Shown here: piece after piece, positions 41,945 through 50,833 of the stretch
Layout: each line of letters starts with the position of its first letter
Position numbering within the stretch: the stretch's first letter is position 1
From: an uncultured Eubacterium sp.
GTDB lineage: Bacteria > Bacillota > Clostridia > Lachnospirales > Lachnospiraceae
DNA: 64,000 nt
NCBI GenBank assembly: GCA_910584875.1
Contig: CAJUDA010000005.1
Coordinates: 72,545-136,544, forward strand
Reading direction: 5' to 3'
Made by a program: the position numbers and the translations under genes
Notes under the pieces: generated by a model
Database searches by the model: none
Told to the model about the DNA's origin: nothing
What the model saw: the letters and a program-made list of their open reading frames with translations, nothing else

Positions 41945-43870
41945 TTGCAGAAAACTTTTGTGAAGTATGCAGCTGTCATAATAACATCCGCTATATTGCT
42001 TATACTACTGATCAATTTTCTGTTCAGGCTGCGATGGCTGGAAGCTCAACAATTAAATACCTTTCTTACAAAAACGGAGCAGGTCATACATACGATGGAA
42101 AATAACAGTCAGGAACTGGCTGAGCTGAACAAGAGTCTGGATACGGATTACCTCACAAGAGCAAAGGCTGCCGCTTATGTTATGGATCATCAGAAGGAGG
42201 TATCTCTTAATGTAAAGGAGATGCAGTATCTTGCAAAACTCCTTAACGTAGATGAACTTCACGTGATAGATGAAAAAGGGTTTATCGTGTCAGGTTCTGT
42301 TTCAAAATATATCGGGATCGACATGGATGACCACAAGCAGACGCGGGAATTTCTCTCTCTATTGGAGAGTGATGATAAAGATGCTTATCTGATCCAGGAT
42401 CCGCAGCCAAATGCAGCAGAGAATAAGATCATGAAATATGTGGGGGTAGTGAGAAAAGGACAGAAAGGAATTGTACAGGTTGGCTTTGAACCGGTCAGAC
42501 AGATGGAGGCACAGTCTAGAAATACTTATGAATACATTTTTTCTAAATTCCCCACCGATGCCGGTGAGGAACTTTTTGCTGTTGACTGCAGATCTGGTAA
42601 GATACTGGGGCACTCGGATGGTCTCGATAAAACGTTTACTGGCGGTTACTATCAGCTGGAGGAGCTGGCGGAGTGCACCGAGGGCGCTTATGTAGAAGGA
42701 GAAAATGGCAGAGTCATGTACGTGGCGGCCAGGAGGTACGGCGATGTGATGATCTGCGGAACGGTGCCGCGTAAGCAGATTTTCAGGAGATTGTGGAATG
42801 ATGTGCTGGTCGCCTTTCTTTATTTGCTGATCATTGAAATCGCTGTCCTTTTTCTATTGAATTACCTTGTGAAACGGAAAGTAGTGAACGGGATCCATAG
42901 CATTATAGGAAGCCTGGACGCCATCACAGAAGGTAATCTGGATACTACGGTGGGAGTGGGAGGCAATCCTGAATTTGAGAAACTGAGTCATGGGATCAAT
43001 GCGATGGTAAAAAGCATTGTAAGTCTTTCTGACCGTATTTCTTCTATTATTGAAGTCAGTGGTATTCCCCTTGCCGCCTTTGAATATGAAACGGGAGTGG
43101 GGCATGTATTTGCCACATCTGGTCTCAAGACATTGCTGCATATTCCGGAGGGAAGGGCTGAAGAGCTTTATCGTGATCCCGGCGCCTTTGATGATTTTAT
43201 CCACAAAATAACAGAGGCTCCTGTGGAGGGAGAAGAGGATATCTATGCGCTGGAAGAGGAAAAATATGTCCGCATCCATATGAAAAGGTCCGCCGGGGGC
43301 AATCTTGGTGTCGTTACCGATGTCAGCGGCCATATGATACAGAAGCTGCAGATGCGGTATGAAAATACCCACGACCCCCTCACGGGTCTGTACAAATTTC
43401 CGCATTTTCGGGAGCTGGCGTCTGAAATACTAAAGGAGCTGCCGGAAGATGGGATTTGTGCCGCCGTAATGATGGACCTGGATTCGTTTAAAACAATAAA
43501 TGATACATACGGCCATGATGCGGGTGACCGGTATCTCAAAGAGTTTGCAGAGATTCTGTCTTCTATGCCGGAAGAGCATTTTGTGACGGCGAGGCGGTCA
43601 GGCGACGAGTTCTGCATGATGATCCACCGCTGCGAAAGTGTCCTGGAGATCAGGGGATATCTGGATCAGTTCTACCAGATCCTGAGCGGGCATGAGGTGT
43701 CCCTGTCTGATACACAGAAACGACAGATCAGTGTATCTGCCGGATTTGCCTGCGCCAAAGGGACGGACCAGAGTATCACGATCCTGCTGAATCATGCTGA
43801 TGAGGCATTATACGAAGTAAAAAGGGAAACGAAAGGACGATACACGGAATATACGGAATATCATAATTGA
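41945..43870 (+). CDS. Membrane GGDEF-domain protein with extracytoplasmic sensor and HAMP
   Basis: The 641-residue protein has an N-terminal helix, a Cache-like extracytoplasmic sensor (about 35-280), a second helix (about 285-308), a HAMP linker (VNGIHSIIGSLDAITEGNLDT), a PAS-like region and a C-terminal GGDEF domain starting at THDPLTGLYK. The signature loop reads RRSGDEF, with Ser for the first Gly; SGDEF enzymes may still be active. Asp in MMDLDSFKTIND is present. It would make c-di-GMP at the membrane. TTG 41945 has AAGGAGGT eight bases before. A TATAAT at 41900-41905 may be its -10. Confidence 0.88.
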   Translation: MQKTFVKYAAVIITSAILLILLINFLFRLRWLEAQQLNTFLTKTEQVIHTMENNSQELAELNKSLDTDYLTRAKAAAYVMDHQKEVSLNVKEMQYLAKLLNVDELHVIDEKGFIVSGSVSKYIGIDMDDHKQTREFLSLLESDDKDAYLIQDPQPNAAENKIMKYVGVVRKGQKGIVQVGFEPVRQMEAQSRNTYEYIFSKFPTDAGEELFAVDCRSGKILGHSDGLDKTFTGGYYQLEELAECTEGAYVEGENGRVMYVAARRYGDVMICGTVPRKQIFRRLWNDVLVAFLYLLIIEIAVLFLLNYLVKRKVVNGIHSIIGSLDAITEGNLDTTVGVGGNPEFEKLSHGINAMVKSIVSLSDRISSIIEVSGIPLAAFEYETGVGHVFATSGLKTLLHIPEGRAEELYRDPGAFDDFIHKITEAPVEGEEDIYALEEEKYVRIHMKRSAGGNLGVVTDVSGHMIQKLQMRYENTHDPLTGLYKFPHFRELASEILKELPEDGICAAVMMDLDSFKTINDTYGHDAGDRYLKEFAEILSSMPEEHFVTARRSGDEFCMMIHRCESVLEIRGYLDQFYQILSGHEVSLSDTQKRQISVSAGFACAKGTDQSITILLNHADEALYEVKRETKGRYTEYTEYHN

Positions 43871-43874
43871 ACCG

Positions 43875-43903
43875 TTGAATAGTCTGTCATATTATGATAC
43901 AAT
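43875..43903 (+). promoter_or_regulatory. Sigma-A promoter of the second GGDEF gene
   Basis: TTGAAT (43875-43880) and TACAAT (43898-43903) are 17 bp apart, 67 bases before the start at 43970. Confidence 0.6.
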
Positions 43904-43969
43904 TACTCATAGCAGAGTTGTATTATAGACTGGGGATATGATACTGGACTATTTGGGGGAGATGCATCA

Positions 43970-45577
43970 ATGACAAAGAATCTTATCAGGGGATTTGTTT
44001 GCGTATGCGTGCTGGCTTTTCTTTTTCTGATGTTTGTTATGCTGAAGTTTTCAACAAATATTTTTCAGGAAAAGGAAGAACGGACGCCGGAACGGTTTAC
44101 AGGTCTGGAGATTACAGAGAAGACGGAAGATACGATCGTGCTGCATGGCATTCTTCCGGAAAGGGATCTGGGCAATGAATGCCTGGGCTTTCTTTCCTGC
44201 CACGAGGAGATCCGGGTTTATGCGGCAGGAGGACTTGCCTATTCATTGTACAAGGGTTCCAACCCATTTGGTACTACGACGGGACAGGTGTGGAATTTTG
44301 TGAATCTGCGTACCCGTTATGCGGATCAGCCTGTGACGATACAGATCAAGTCGGTTTATGGCAGGCAGCCGGAAGTGCCGACGATCTATATCGGCAGTAA
44401 ACCGGAACTTCTCATGATGATCATCGGAAATAATATTATCACCTACGGGATCTGTATCCTGGCGATTGTGATCGGCATCATCATGCTCATATACTGGACT
44501 TATGTCCATTTTCATACGTATATTAAGCCGGATATGCTGTATCTTGGCTTATTTTCGATCCTGCTGGGCTCCTGGTCCATCAACGAGGTTCCCATACAGG
44601 TACTCGTTCTCCAGAATCATGTTATTCTCAGTTACATGACATATATTTCCCTGATGCTGCTCCCTGTTCCGTTTTTACTATTTGTCAGAAGTCTGTATCA
44701 TGACGAAAAGGACTGGGGATGGAATATAGCGATCCTGCTGGCTCTTTTGAATACGGTGGCGGGCATAGTGCTTCAGGTGGCGGGCATCCGGGATATGAAC
44801 CGTATGCTGCCCTGCTCTCATATTGTACTGGGGATTGCTGTGCTTGTCGTTATTTATTATACGATCCGGGAGATCCGCAGGGGCGGGCTGGAGCTCCGGG
44901 TCAAGATCAATATCGGTTGTATCATACTGGATATTGCCGCCTCGGTAGCGGATGTGCTGAACTATTATTTTTCTTCCCGGGAATTTGACAGCAATATGTT
45001 TGGCAGACTGGCGTTTTTTATCCATATCGTACTGCTGGGGTGGGCGGCGGTCAGGGAATCCACGACGCTGATGAAGAAAGGGCGTGAGGCTGCCATCTAT
45101 GAAAGGCTGGCGTATCGCGATCAGCTGACAGAGCTGTTTAACCGTACTGCCTTTGAGGAGGATATGGAGAGGCTCTGGCAGGAAAATGAGAAAACACTTA
45201 TCATCATGATGGATCTGAATGATCTGAAAAAATGCAATGATACCCTGGGGCATGATGCGGGCGACCGCTATCTCAAAAATGCGGCTGAGATGATCGCTAA
45301 GGTGTTCCGGGATCAGGGGAAATGTTACCGTATCGGTGGGGATGAATTCTGCTCGGTCATGCAGGCGGAGGAAGAAAATGTAGAGCAAAAGTTTTTTGGA
45401 GCGCTGGAAGAACTGGAACATCAGTATAACCAGAACAGTTCGGTAGAGCAGATCGCTATCGCATACGGGTATGCCCGCTTTGACAAAAACAAGGATGGGA
45501 ACCTGATGGACACGAGGAACCGTGCTGATGTAATGATGTACGAAAATAAAAATAAAATGAAAATGGGCGCAAAATAA
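43970..45577 (+). CDS. Diguanylate cyclase with multi-helix membrane sensor
   Basis: The 535-residue protein has one N-terminal helix, an extracytoplasmic beta domain (about 35-140) and about seven membrane helices (about 150-370), like 7TM-DISM sensors, then a canonical GGDEF domain: YRDQLTELFNR, IMMDLNDLKKCNDTLGHDAGD and YRIGGDEFCSV. The active-site loop is intact, so it should make c-di-GMP; no RxxD inhibitory site is obvious. GGGGGAG lies nine bases before ATG. No EAL or HD-GYP phosphodiesterase is in the window. Confidence 0.9.
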   Translation: MTKNLIRGFVCVCVLAFLFLMFVMLKFSTNIFQEKEERTPERFTGLEITEKTEDTIVLHGILPERDLGNECLGFLSCHEEIRVYAAGGLAYSLYKGSNPFGTTTGQVWNFVNLRTRYADQPVTIQIKSVYGRQPEVPTIYIGSKPELLMMIIGNNIITYGICILAIVIGIIMLIYWTYVHFHTYIKPDMLYLGLFSILLGSWSINEVPIQVLVLQNHVILSYMTYISLMLLPVPFLLFVRSLYHDEKDWGWNIAILLALLNTVAGIVLQVAGIRDMNRMLPCSHIVLGIAVLVVIYYTIREIRRGGLELRVKINIGCIILDIAASVADVLNYYFSSREFDSNMFGRLAFFIHIVLLGWAAVRESTTLMKKGREAAIYERLAYRDQLTELFNRTAFEEDMERLWQENEKTLIIMMDLNDLKKCNDTLGHDAGDRYLKNAAEMIAKVFRDQGKCYRIGGDEFCSVMQAEEENVEQKFFGALEELEHQYNQNSSVEQIAIAYGYARFDKNKDGNLMDTRNRADVMMYENKNKMKMGAK

Positions 45578-45702
45578 TTTTTTGCGAAGTGGATTTCAGG
45601 TATAATTTTCCGACCTTTACAGATACTAACATCACAGATTGGGAGAAAAGTCCAACAGAAAAAATCAGTGAAAATCTGGAAAGTAAAGGAGATAAACAAA
45701 GT

Positions 45703-46248
45703 ATGAAAGCAACAGGAATCGTGCGCCGCATCGACGATCTTGGCCGCGTTGTGGTGCCTAAAGAGATAAGAAGAACGTTGAGGATCCGTGAGGGCGATCC
45801 GCTTGAAATCTATACAAACCGTGAGGGCGGGATTATTTTAAAAAAATACTCCCCCATTGGAGAGCTGGGAGAACTGGCATCGGAGTATGTGGAAGCAGTG
45901 GCGCAGGTGGCAAAATGTACGGTCTGTGTGGCGGACAGGGACATGATCGTGGCTGCGGCAGGTCCCGGGAGGAAGGAATATCTGGGCAAGGAGATCCATG
46001 AGGACCTGATCCGGAGCATTGAGCTGCGTGAAAATTATGTGGCAACCGGAAATGATATTCATTTCAGTCAGATCACGGCGGATGAGACAGAGATTTATTC
46101 AGAAGCAGTCAGTACGATTCTTTGTGAGGGAGACGCCATCGGGGCAGTGATACTTCTCACAAAAAATGTCGAACGCGAGTTTGGAGAATTTGAAGAGAAA
46201 ATGTCGCTGTGTGGAGCGAGTTTTCTTGGTAAACAGATGGAACAATAA
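45703..46248 (+). CDS. spoVT: Stage V sporulation protein T, AbrB-family regulator
   Basis: SpoVT tunes forespore gene expression. The 181-residue protein begins MKATGIVRRIDDLGRVVVPKEIRRTLRIREGDPLEIY, the AbrB swapped-hairpin DNA-binding domain nearly as in Bacillus, and continues as a GAF-like domain. ATG 45703 has AAAGGAGAT nine bases before; the upstream open frame to 45589 is not family-like. It opens the conserved sporulation and cell-division block that runs to ftsH. Confidence 0.95.
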   Translation: MKATGIVRRIDDLGRVVVPKEIRRTLRIREGDPLEIYTNREGGIILKKYSPIGELGELASEYVEAVAQVAKCTVCVADRDMIVAAAGPGRKEYLGKEIHEDLIRSIELRENYVATGNDIHFSQITADETEIYSEAVSTILCEGDAIGAVILLTKNVEREFGEFEEKMSLCGASFLGKQMEQ

Positions 46249-46258
46249 GGAAAAAACC

Positions 46259-46287
46259 TTGACAAATCCTGTCAAAAAGGTTATATA
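46259..46287 (+). promoter_or_regulatory. Promoter of hup with overlapping inverted repeat
   Basis: TTGACA (46259-46264) and TATATA (46282-46287) are 17 bp apart. The -35 is one arm of an inverted repeat: AACC-TTGACA then TGTCAA-GGTT (46255-46281), which could be an operator or a weak hairpin at the end of spoVT. Confidence 0.65.
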
Positions 46288-46342
46288 TAGTTATATAGGT
46301 TGTTTAAATCTAGAAATATAATTTTTGAGGAGGATATAATCC

Positions 46343-46618
46343 ATGAACAAGACTGAATTAGTAGCAGCAATCGCTGACCAGGCTGGTCTGTCAAAGAAGG
46401 ATTCTGAGGCAGCATTGAAGGCTTTTATCTCCGTTGTTACCGATGAGATGAAAAAGGGTGAAAAAGTACAGCTGGTTGGTTTTGGTACATTTGAAGTAGC
46501 AGAGCGTGCTGCAAGAGAAGGTATCAATCCGCTGACGAAAAAACCTATGAGCATTCCTGCTTCTAAGGCTCCTAAGTTCAAAGCAGGCAGAGGCTTAAAG
46601 GACGCGGTAAACGCTTAA
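46343..46618 (+). CDS. hup: DNA-binding protein HU
   Basis: HU bends and compacts DNA as a dimer. The 91-residue protein has the full family pattern: MNKTELVAAIADQAGLSKKDSEAALKAF, GFGTFEVAERAAREGINP and the arm region KKPMSIPASKAPKFKAG. GAGGAGG lies nine bases before ATG, and it has a strong promoter of its own. HU may also assist spacer integration in organisms without IHF; that link to the CRISPR locus is speculation. Confidence 0.97.
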   Translation: MNKTELVAAIADQAGLSKKDSEAALKAFISVVTDEMKKGEKVQLVGFGTFEVAERAAREGINPLTKKPMSIPASKAPKFKAGRGLKDAVNA

Positions 46619-46715
46619 GTTTGTTTACACATTGGATTTTATCAGGCACTCTTTTGCGGTAATGCAGAGGGTGCCTGTTGTGGTTTTAGTGAAGACAGAG
46701 AGAGGTAAGGATGAG

Positions 46716-46955
46716 ATGAGACTGGATAAGTACTTAAAGGTGTCGCGGCTGATCAAAAGACGGACCGTGGCAAATGAGGCGTGTGATGCGGGAAGGATCC
46801 TGCTGAACGATAAAGTGGCAAAAGCATCGTCCCAGGTAAAACCGGGAGATATCATCGAGATCCAGTTTGGCAACCGGAGCACTAAGGTCCAGGTGCTGGG
46901 CGTGGAGGAAACATATAAAAAAGAAGAGGCGAGGGAACTTTATAAAGAGTTGTAA
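46716..46955 (+). CDS. rqcP: S4-domain RNA-binding protein RqcP (YabO)
   Basis: The 79-residue protein is a bare S4 domain: MRLDKYLKVSRLIKRRTVANEACDAGRILLNDKVAKASSQVKPGD. RqcP works with RqcH on stalled 50S subunits to drive Ala tailing in ribosome quality control. Its place beside yabP and yabQ is the conserved one in spore formers. ATG 46716 follows GAGGTAAGG; the longer frame from 46632 is not family-like. Confidence 0.93.
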   Translation: MRLDKYLKVSRLIKRRTVANEACDAGRILLNDKVAKASSQVKPGDIIEIQFGNRSTKVQVLGVEETYKKEEARELYKEL

Positions 46956-47044
46956 TGAAGCAGTCATCTGCCGCATATATTATCCTAGTACAACGAACAG
47001 CAGGTTTTCTTTGTGTGTTACATTCAGGGAGAGAGGGATGGTAT

Positions 47045-47323
47045 ATGATACAGGAACAGGCACGGACACAGACAAGTCACAGACTCACGATGCAGGACAG
47101 GGCAAAGGTAGAGCTTACAGGTGTGACGGAAGTCATTTCCTTTGATAATGAGGAAATTATACTGGAGACAGTGGAGGGCGGCCTCCGTTTCGGGGGTGAG
47201 GAGCTTCATGTCAAACGCCTGACCCTGGAGCGCGGTGAGATCGCGATTGAAGGGCGGATCCGTGAGATCGCCTATCAGGAAACCGGAAAAGATAAAAGCT
47301 TCTTTGGCAGGTTATTCCGCTGA
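47045..47323 (+). CDS. yabP: Sporulation protein YabP
   Basis: The 92-residue protein has the YabP/YqfC fold pattern: NRAKVELTGV-like start (DRAKVELTGVTEVISFDNEEIILETVEGGL), then LHVKRLTLERGEIAIEGRI. YabP is needed for spore formation in Bacillus, probably in the outer forespore membrane region. ATG 47045 has GAGGGATGG just before it. Its TGA shares a base with the yabQ ATG, so the two are translated together. Confidence 0.92.
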   Translation: MIQEQARTQTSHRLTMQDRAKVELTGVTEVISFDNEEIILETVEGGLRFGGEELHVKRLTLERGEIAIEGRIREIAYQETGKDKSFFGRLFR

Positions 47324-47700
47324 TGGAGATGATCATAGGGCAGCTCCGGTATTTTGGCGCTTCGTTTCTGCTTGGCGTCCTTCTGATGTTCCTGTATGAC
47401 TTTTTGGAAATTTTCCGCTGCAAGGTCCGTCATGGAAGGGTATGGCTGTTTGTGGAGGACTGGCTGTTCTGGCTTGTGGCAGCGGTCTTTGTTTTTCAGA
47501 TGATCTTCGCTCTCAATCATGGTATTATCCGAAGTTTTTTTATCCTGTCCTTTATCGGGGGAGTATCCTTGTACCGGGGACTGGTAAAAAGACATTTCAT
47601 CTGCGGGGTTTTGAAGGTTCTTGACATTGTTTTCCGACCGTACGTTTGGATTCGGGGGAAAATCCGCAAAAAACGGGAAAAATGCGAAAAAAAAGCTTGA
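47323..47700 (+). CDS. yabQ: Sporulation membrane protein YabQ
   Basis: The 125-residue protein has three to four hydrophobic helices (about 10-30, 43-62, 65-85) and a very basic tail, matching YabQ, which is required for the spore cortex. The ATG overlaps the yabP stop (TGATG). It precedes the divIC-like gene by 82 bases. Confidence 0.9.
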   Translation: MEMIIGQLRYFGASFLLGVLLMFLYDFLEIFRCKVRHGRVWLFVEDWLFWLVAAVFVFQMIFALNHGIIRSFFILSFIGGVSLYRGLVKRHFICGVLKVLDIVFRPYVWIRGKIRKKREKCEKKA

Positions 47701-47782
47701 AATGATGTCGGGAAATTGTTATAGTATTGTTACAGTTGTTACTACAGTGATAGAAAATATGTTCGCAGAAGGAATTAAGGGG

Positions 47783-48091
47783 ATGGAGCCCATGAGGAGA
47801 AGGGGACGCAGAAAGCGCAGAACAAGCCTGTATCTTGTTATGCTGGTGGTAGGGATTTTTCTTGCCACGCTGATCATACAGGGTGCGGGACTGCAGGCAG
47901 ACTGCCGGAGGCTGACAGCGGAGAAGAGCCAGCTGGAACAGAAAAAGAAAAATCTGGAAAAAGAACAGCAGAAGATTGTTGAGAAAGAAAAATATATGCA
48001 GACAGACAAGTACATAGAGGATATGGCGAGAGAGAAGTTTGGACTTGTCTATGACAACGAGATCATATTTAAACCAGCGGATAGTGAATGA
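47783..48091 (+). CDS. divIC: Septum formation initiator DivIC/FtsB-like
   Basis: The 102-residue protein has a basic cytoplasmic start (RRRGRRKRRTS), one membrane helix (about 20-37) and a leucine-zipper-like coiled coil, ending in the family motif MAREKFGLVYDNEIIF. It joins FtsL and DivIB/FtsQ in the divisome. AAGGGG abuts ATG 47783, so ATG 47792 (nine bases on) may be used. The terminator hairpin begins inside its last codons. Confidence 0.9.
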   Translation: MEPMRRRGRRKRRTSLYLVMLVVGIFLATLIIQGAGLQADCRRLTAEKSQLEQKKKNLEKEQQKIVEKEKYMQTDKYIEDMAREKFGLVYDNEIIFKPADSE

Positions 48092-48109
48092 TGCACTGTC
48101 CGTTTTTTT
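48078..48109 (+). terminator. Terminator overlapping the divIC stop
   Basis: CGGA-AGTG (48078-48086, one bulge) pairs with CACT-TCCG (48094-48102), followed by seven T. The stem includes the last divIC codons. Confidence 0.8.
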
Positions 48110-48163
48110 GTCCTGTGGGATCGGTGCCGCCCGGCTGGGGCGTCCTGCCCCAAAGCGAAAAAA

Positions 48164-48228
48164 GTCGAACGATTTTTATGGAGGGGATCCATCGTTTGAC
48201 AAAATATGCCACAGCGTTTGTCTATACT
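48164..48228 (+). promoter_or_regulatory. Probable Spo0A-controlled spoIIE promoter
   Basis: TTGACA (48196-48201) and TATACT (48223-48228) are 21 bp apart, too far for normal sigma-A use but the spacing known from Spo0A-activated spoIIE and spoIIG promoters of Bacillus. GTCGAACGAT (48164-48173) and ATCGTTTGAC (48191-48200) form an inverted pair with one mismatch, each resembling the 0A box TGTCGAA; the second overlaps the -35. Confidence 0.6.
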
Positions 48229-48307
48229 GTCTCTTGTACAACGGCGGGTTTACATTGGCGCCGTTGTACTGGCATATCGAATAGAAAGAGATGGGAGGCA
48301 TCTGGTT

Positions 48308-50638
48308 TTGAATGAAGACAGGATATACATAAGAGAAAGGCGTCTGCTGGGGATGCTGGCGGCGGGATTCCTTCTCGGCAGGGTATGGCTGTTTCAGATC
48401 AATCCATTTGGCGTGGCGTTTTTTGCAGCGATGTGTGCTGAAAAAAAGGGACAGAAGAGCGTTGCCATGGCAGTGCTGCTGGGCATGATGACCAGTGCCA
48501 GCGGAATCGCATTGTTTAAATACATGGTTCTATTTATCGTGATCATAGGCTTGGATTACTGTCAGGAAAAGGTTCACTGGGGACGTATTACGCCGCTGCT
48601 GCTGGCTGCTCTTTGCGGTGCGCTCAATCTGCTGCTGGGGATTATGATCAGCTTCCTGTCAGTGAACACATGGGAAATGTTCTGGCTCAGTGTACTGGAG
48701 AGCTTTGCCATTCTGGCTCTTGCCAGTGTATACCAGTGGGCGGTGCGCTTTTTTTTGTATGCAGAATGGAACAGATTATTGGAAAATGAAGAGTTGATCA
48801 GTATCCTGGTGCTGGTGTTCACTGCCCTGTATGGTGTTCCGGGGCAGCTTGATGAGATTTTTTCCGTGGCAGGTACCATCAGTTATTTTGTGATCCTGCT
48901 GATGGGATACCGGTATGGTGCAGCTACCGGGGCGATCGCCGGGGCGGCAGGCGGTGTGCTGGCGACTCTTTCCGGGGGCAGTATGGTGATGATCGGTATC
49001 TGCTGTATGCTGGGGGTCAGTGTGGGTATGTTCCGTAAGCTGGGACGGATCGGCGGGACCATATCCTTTTTTGTTATGGCGTGTATCCTTGCCTTTGCAG
49101 CGGGCAGTGAAATAAGCGGCATCATAGAGCTGAGGGCTGTGATCTCTGCTGTTATTATTTTTCTGGCGATCCCCGGAAGGTTTCTCCATGTTGTGGAAAA
49201 GGATATGGGGGATGAGAGAGAAAACCCTTTTGCCAGAGAGGATGTGCGGGTGCTGGCAAATGACCGGATCGAAGATTTTGCAGGTGCTTTCCGCCGCTTA
49301 TCAAAAAGCTTTGAACAGGAGAGAGAGCAGCAAAAGGAAGTTTCGGAAGAAGAGATTGAAAAGATTTTTATAGAGCTGTCCAGACGGATCTGCAGTGACT
49401 GTGCGAACTGTAATTTCTGCTGGGACAAGCATTATGAGGAAACCAATGCCAATATACATAATATTCTGTTTCAGGCAGGGCGGGACGGCAGTGTTGCGGT
49501 GTCGCAGCTGACCCCGGAATTTGGCAGACGATGTATCCGCCTTGCCTCATATGTGGAACATGCGGAGGACCGGATGGCAGTGGCGAAGATGAATCTTGGC
49601 TGGCGCAACCGGCTTGCCGAAAACAGGGAGATCATGGCACGGCAGATGATGGAAGTGGCGGAAGCGCTGAAATCCTTTACCCTGGATCTGGGGGAGGCAG
49701 ATGAGATCCTGCCGGAGGAAAAGCGTGTGATCGGGGGAGAATTGAAAAAGGAGGGGGTGCGGCTTAAAAAGCTGGCGGTAAAACGGCGGAAAGGTCATCT
49801 GGAGGTGGCATTTACCGGACACTGTACCAGTCATCAGTGCCTGACCAAGACAGATCTTGCCAGGGCGCTGGAAAGGGCGGTGGGAGTGAAAATGTGCCCG
49901 GACCGTGAGACCCGCAATGTCCTGGCGGGTGAGGATGAGACGATGTTCTTCCGGGAAGAGCCGCGGTTTAAGACGCTGACAGGACTGGCAAGAGTCGCAA
50001 AATCCGGTGAGACTGTTTCCGGGGATAATTATTCCTTTCTGGAGCTGCAGTCGGGAGAACTTCTGATGGTGCTGGCAGACGGGATGGGAAGCGGCGAAAA
50101 GGCATGCCGGGACAGCGTCAATCTGATCGAGACGCTGGAGCATCTGATGGAAGCCGGATTTGAGAAAAAATCGGCGCTCCGGCTTCTCAACACACTGTTT
50201 GTGGCAAATTATGAGGGGAGATCCTTTACGACACTGGATATGGTGTCGGTCAACCTGCACTCAGGGATCTGTGAGATTTTAAAAAACGGAGCAGCGGCAA
50301 CCTTCATCCGCAGGCAGGATAAGGTGGACACGGTTTATTCGGAGGCGCTGCCGGTAGGGGTTGACATGGAGGCGGAAAGTGATGTTACAGAGACGCAGCT
50401 GCAAGATGGTGATATGGTCATTATGGTATCAGACGGCGTTATCGACGGTTTTTATAAACCCTGGACCAAGGCAGTGGCAGAGGGGGACACGATCGAGCGA
50501 TTGATCAGCAATCTGTCATGCCAGAACCCTAATGACATGGCAAACCAGATTCTGATGCATGCGCTGGCGCGCAGCGCCAGAGAGGCTACCGATGATATGA
50601 GCGTACTGGTGGCAGGGATCTGGAACAGACATAATTAA
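48308..50638 (+). CDS. spoIIE: Stage II sporulation protein E, PP2C phosphatase
   Basis: SpoIIE sits in the polar septum and dephosphorylates SpoIIAA to activate sigma F. The 776-residue protein has about ten membrane helices (about 15-300), a central regulatory region with a cysteine cluster (CSDCANCNFCWDK), and a C-terminal PP2C domain with VLADGMGSGEKA and VSDGVIDG metal-site aspartates. TTG 48308 has GGGAGGC eight bases before; the open frame back to 48206 overlaps the promoter and is not family-like. Confidence 0.95.
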   Translation: MNEDRIYIRERRLLGMLAAGFLLGRVWLFQINPFGVAFFAAMCAEKKGQKSVAMAVLLGMMTSASGIALFKYMVLFIVIIGLDYCQEKVHWGRITPLLLAALCGALNLLLGIMISFLSVNTWEMFWLSVLESFAILALASVYQWAVRFFLYAEWNRLLENEELISILVLVFTALYGVPGQLDEIFSVAGTISYFVILLMGYRYGAATGAIAGAAGGVLATLSGGSMVMIGICCMLGVSVGMFRKLGRIGGTISFFVMACILAFAAGSEISGIIELRAVISAVIIFLAIPGRFLHVVEKDMGDERENPFAREDVRVLANDRIEDFAGAFRRLSKSFEQEREQQKEVSEEEIEKIFIELSRRICSDCANCNFCWDKHYEETNANIHNILFQAGRDGSVAVSQLTPEFGRRCIRLASYVEHAEDRMAVAKMNLGWRNRLAENREIMARQMMEVAEALKSFTLDLGEADEILPEEKRVIGGELKKEGVRLKKLAVKRRKGHLEVAFTGHCTSHQCLTKTDLARALERAVGVKMCPDRETRNVLAGEDETMFFREEPRFKTLTGLARVAKSGETVSGDNYSFLELQSGELLMVLADGMGSGEKACRDSVNLIETLEHLMEAGFEKKSALRLLNTLFVANYEGRSFTTLDMVSVNLHSGICEILKNGAAATFIRRQDKVDTVYSEALPVGVDMEAESDVTETQLQDGDMVIMVSDGVIDGFYKPWTKAVAEGDTIERLISNLSCQNPNDMANQILMHALARSAREATDDMSVLVAGIWNRHN

Positions 50639-50771
50639 AAGCAATCGATTCATAACCTGCAGATTTCAGGACGGCGCTATCATCCCAGATGCCCGTCCTT
50701 GTACCACTTCCCGAAAAATCATCGTTGCCTTCCTTTGCAAATCTGCCGCCCGCCGGCAAATGATTAAGAAA

Positions 50772-50800
50772 TTGACGGATCGCAGGAAAAACGGTACTAT
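50772..50800 (+). promoter_or_regulatory. Sigma-A promoter of tilS-hpt-ftsH
   Basis: TTGACG (50772-50777) and TACTAT (50795-50800) are 17 bp apart. Transcription would begin at about 50807, on top of the first ATG, which argues for the downstream TTG as the tilS start. Confidence 0.6.
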
Positions 50801-50833
50801 AGGGGTATGATATACAGCAGGGAGGAAGAATCT

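Noticed and set aside
50669..50699. Hairpin AGGACGG/CCGTCCT after spoIIE as a terminator
   Set aside because: No T run follows and the loop is long; kept out for lack of support.
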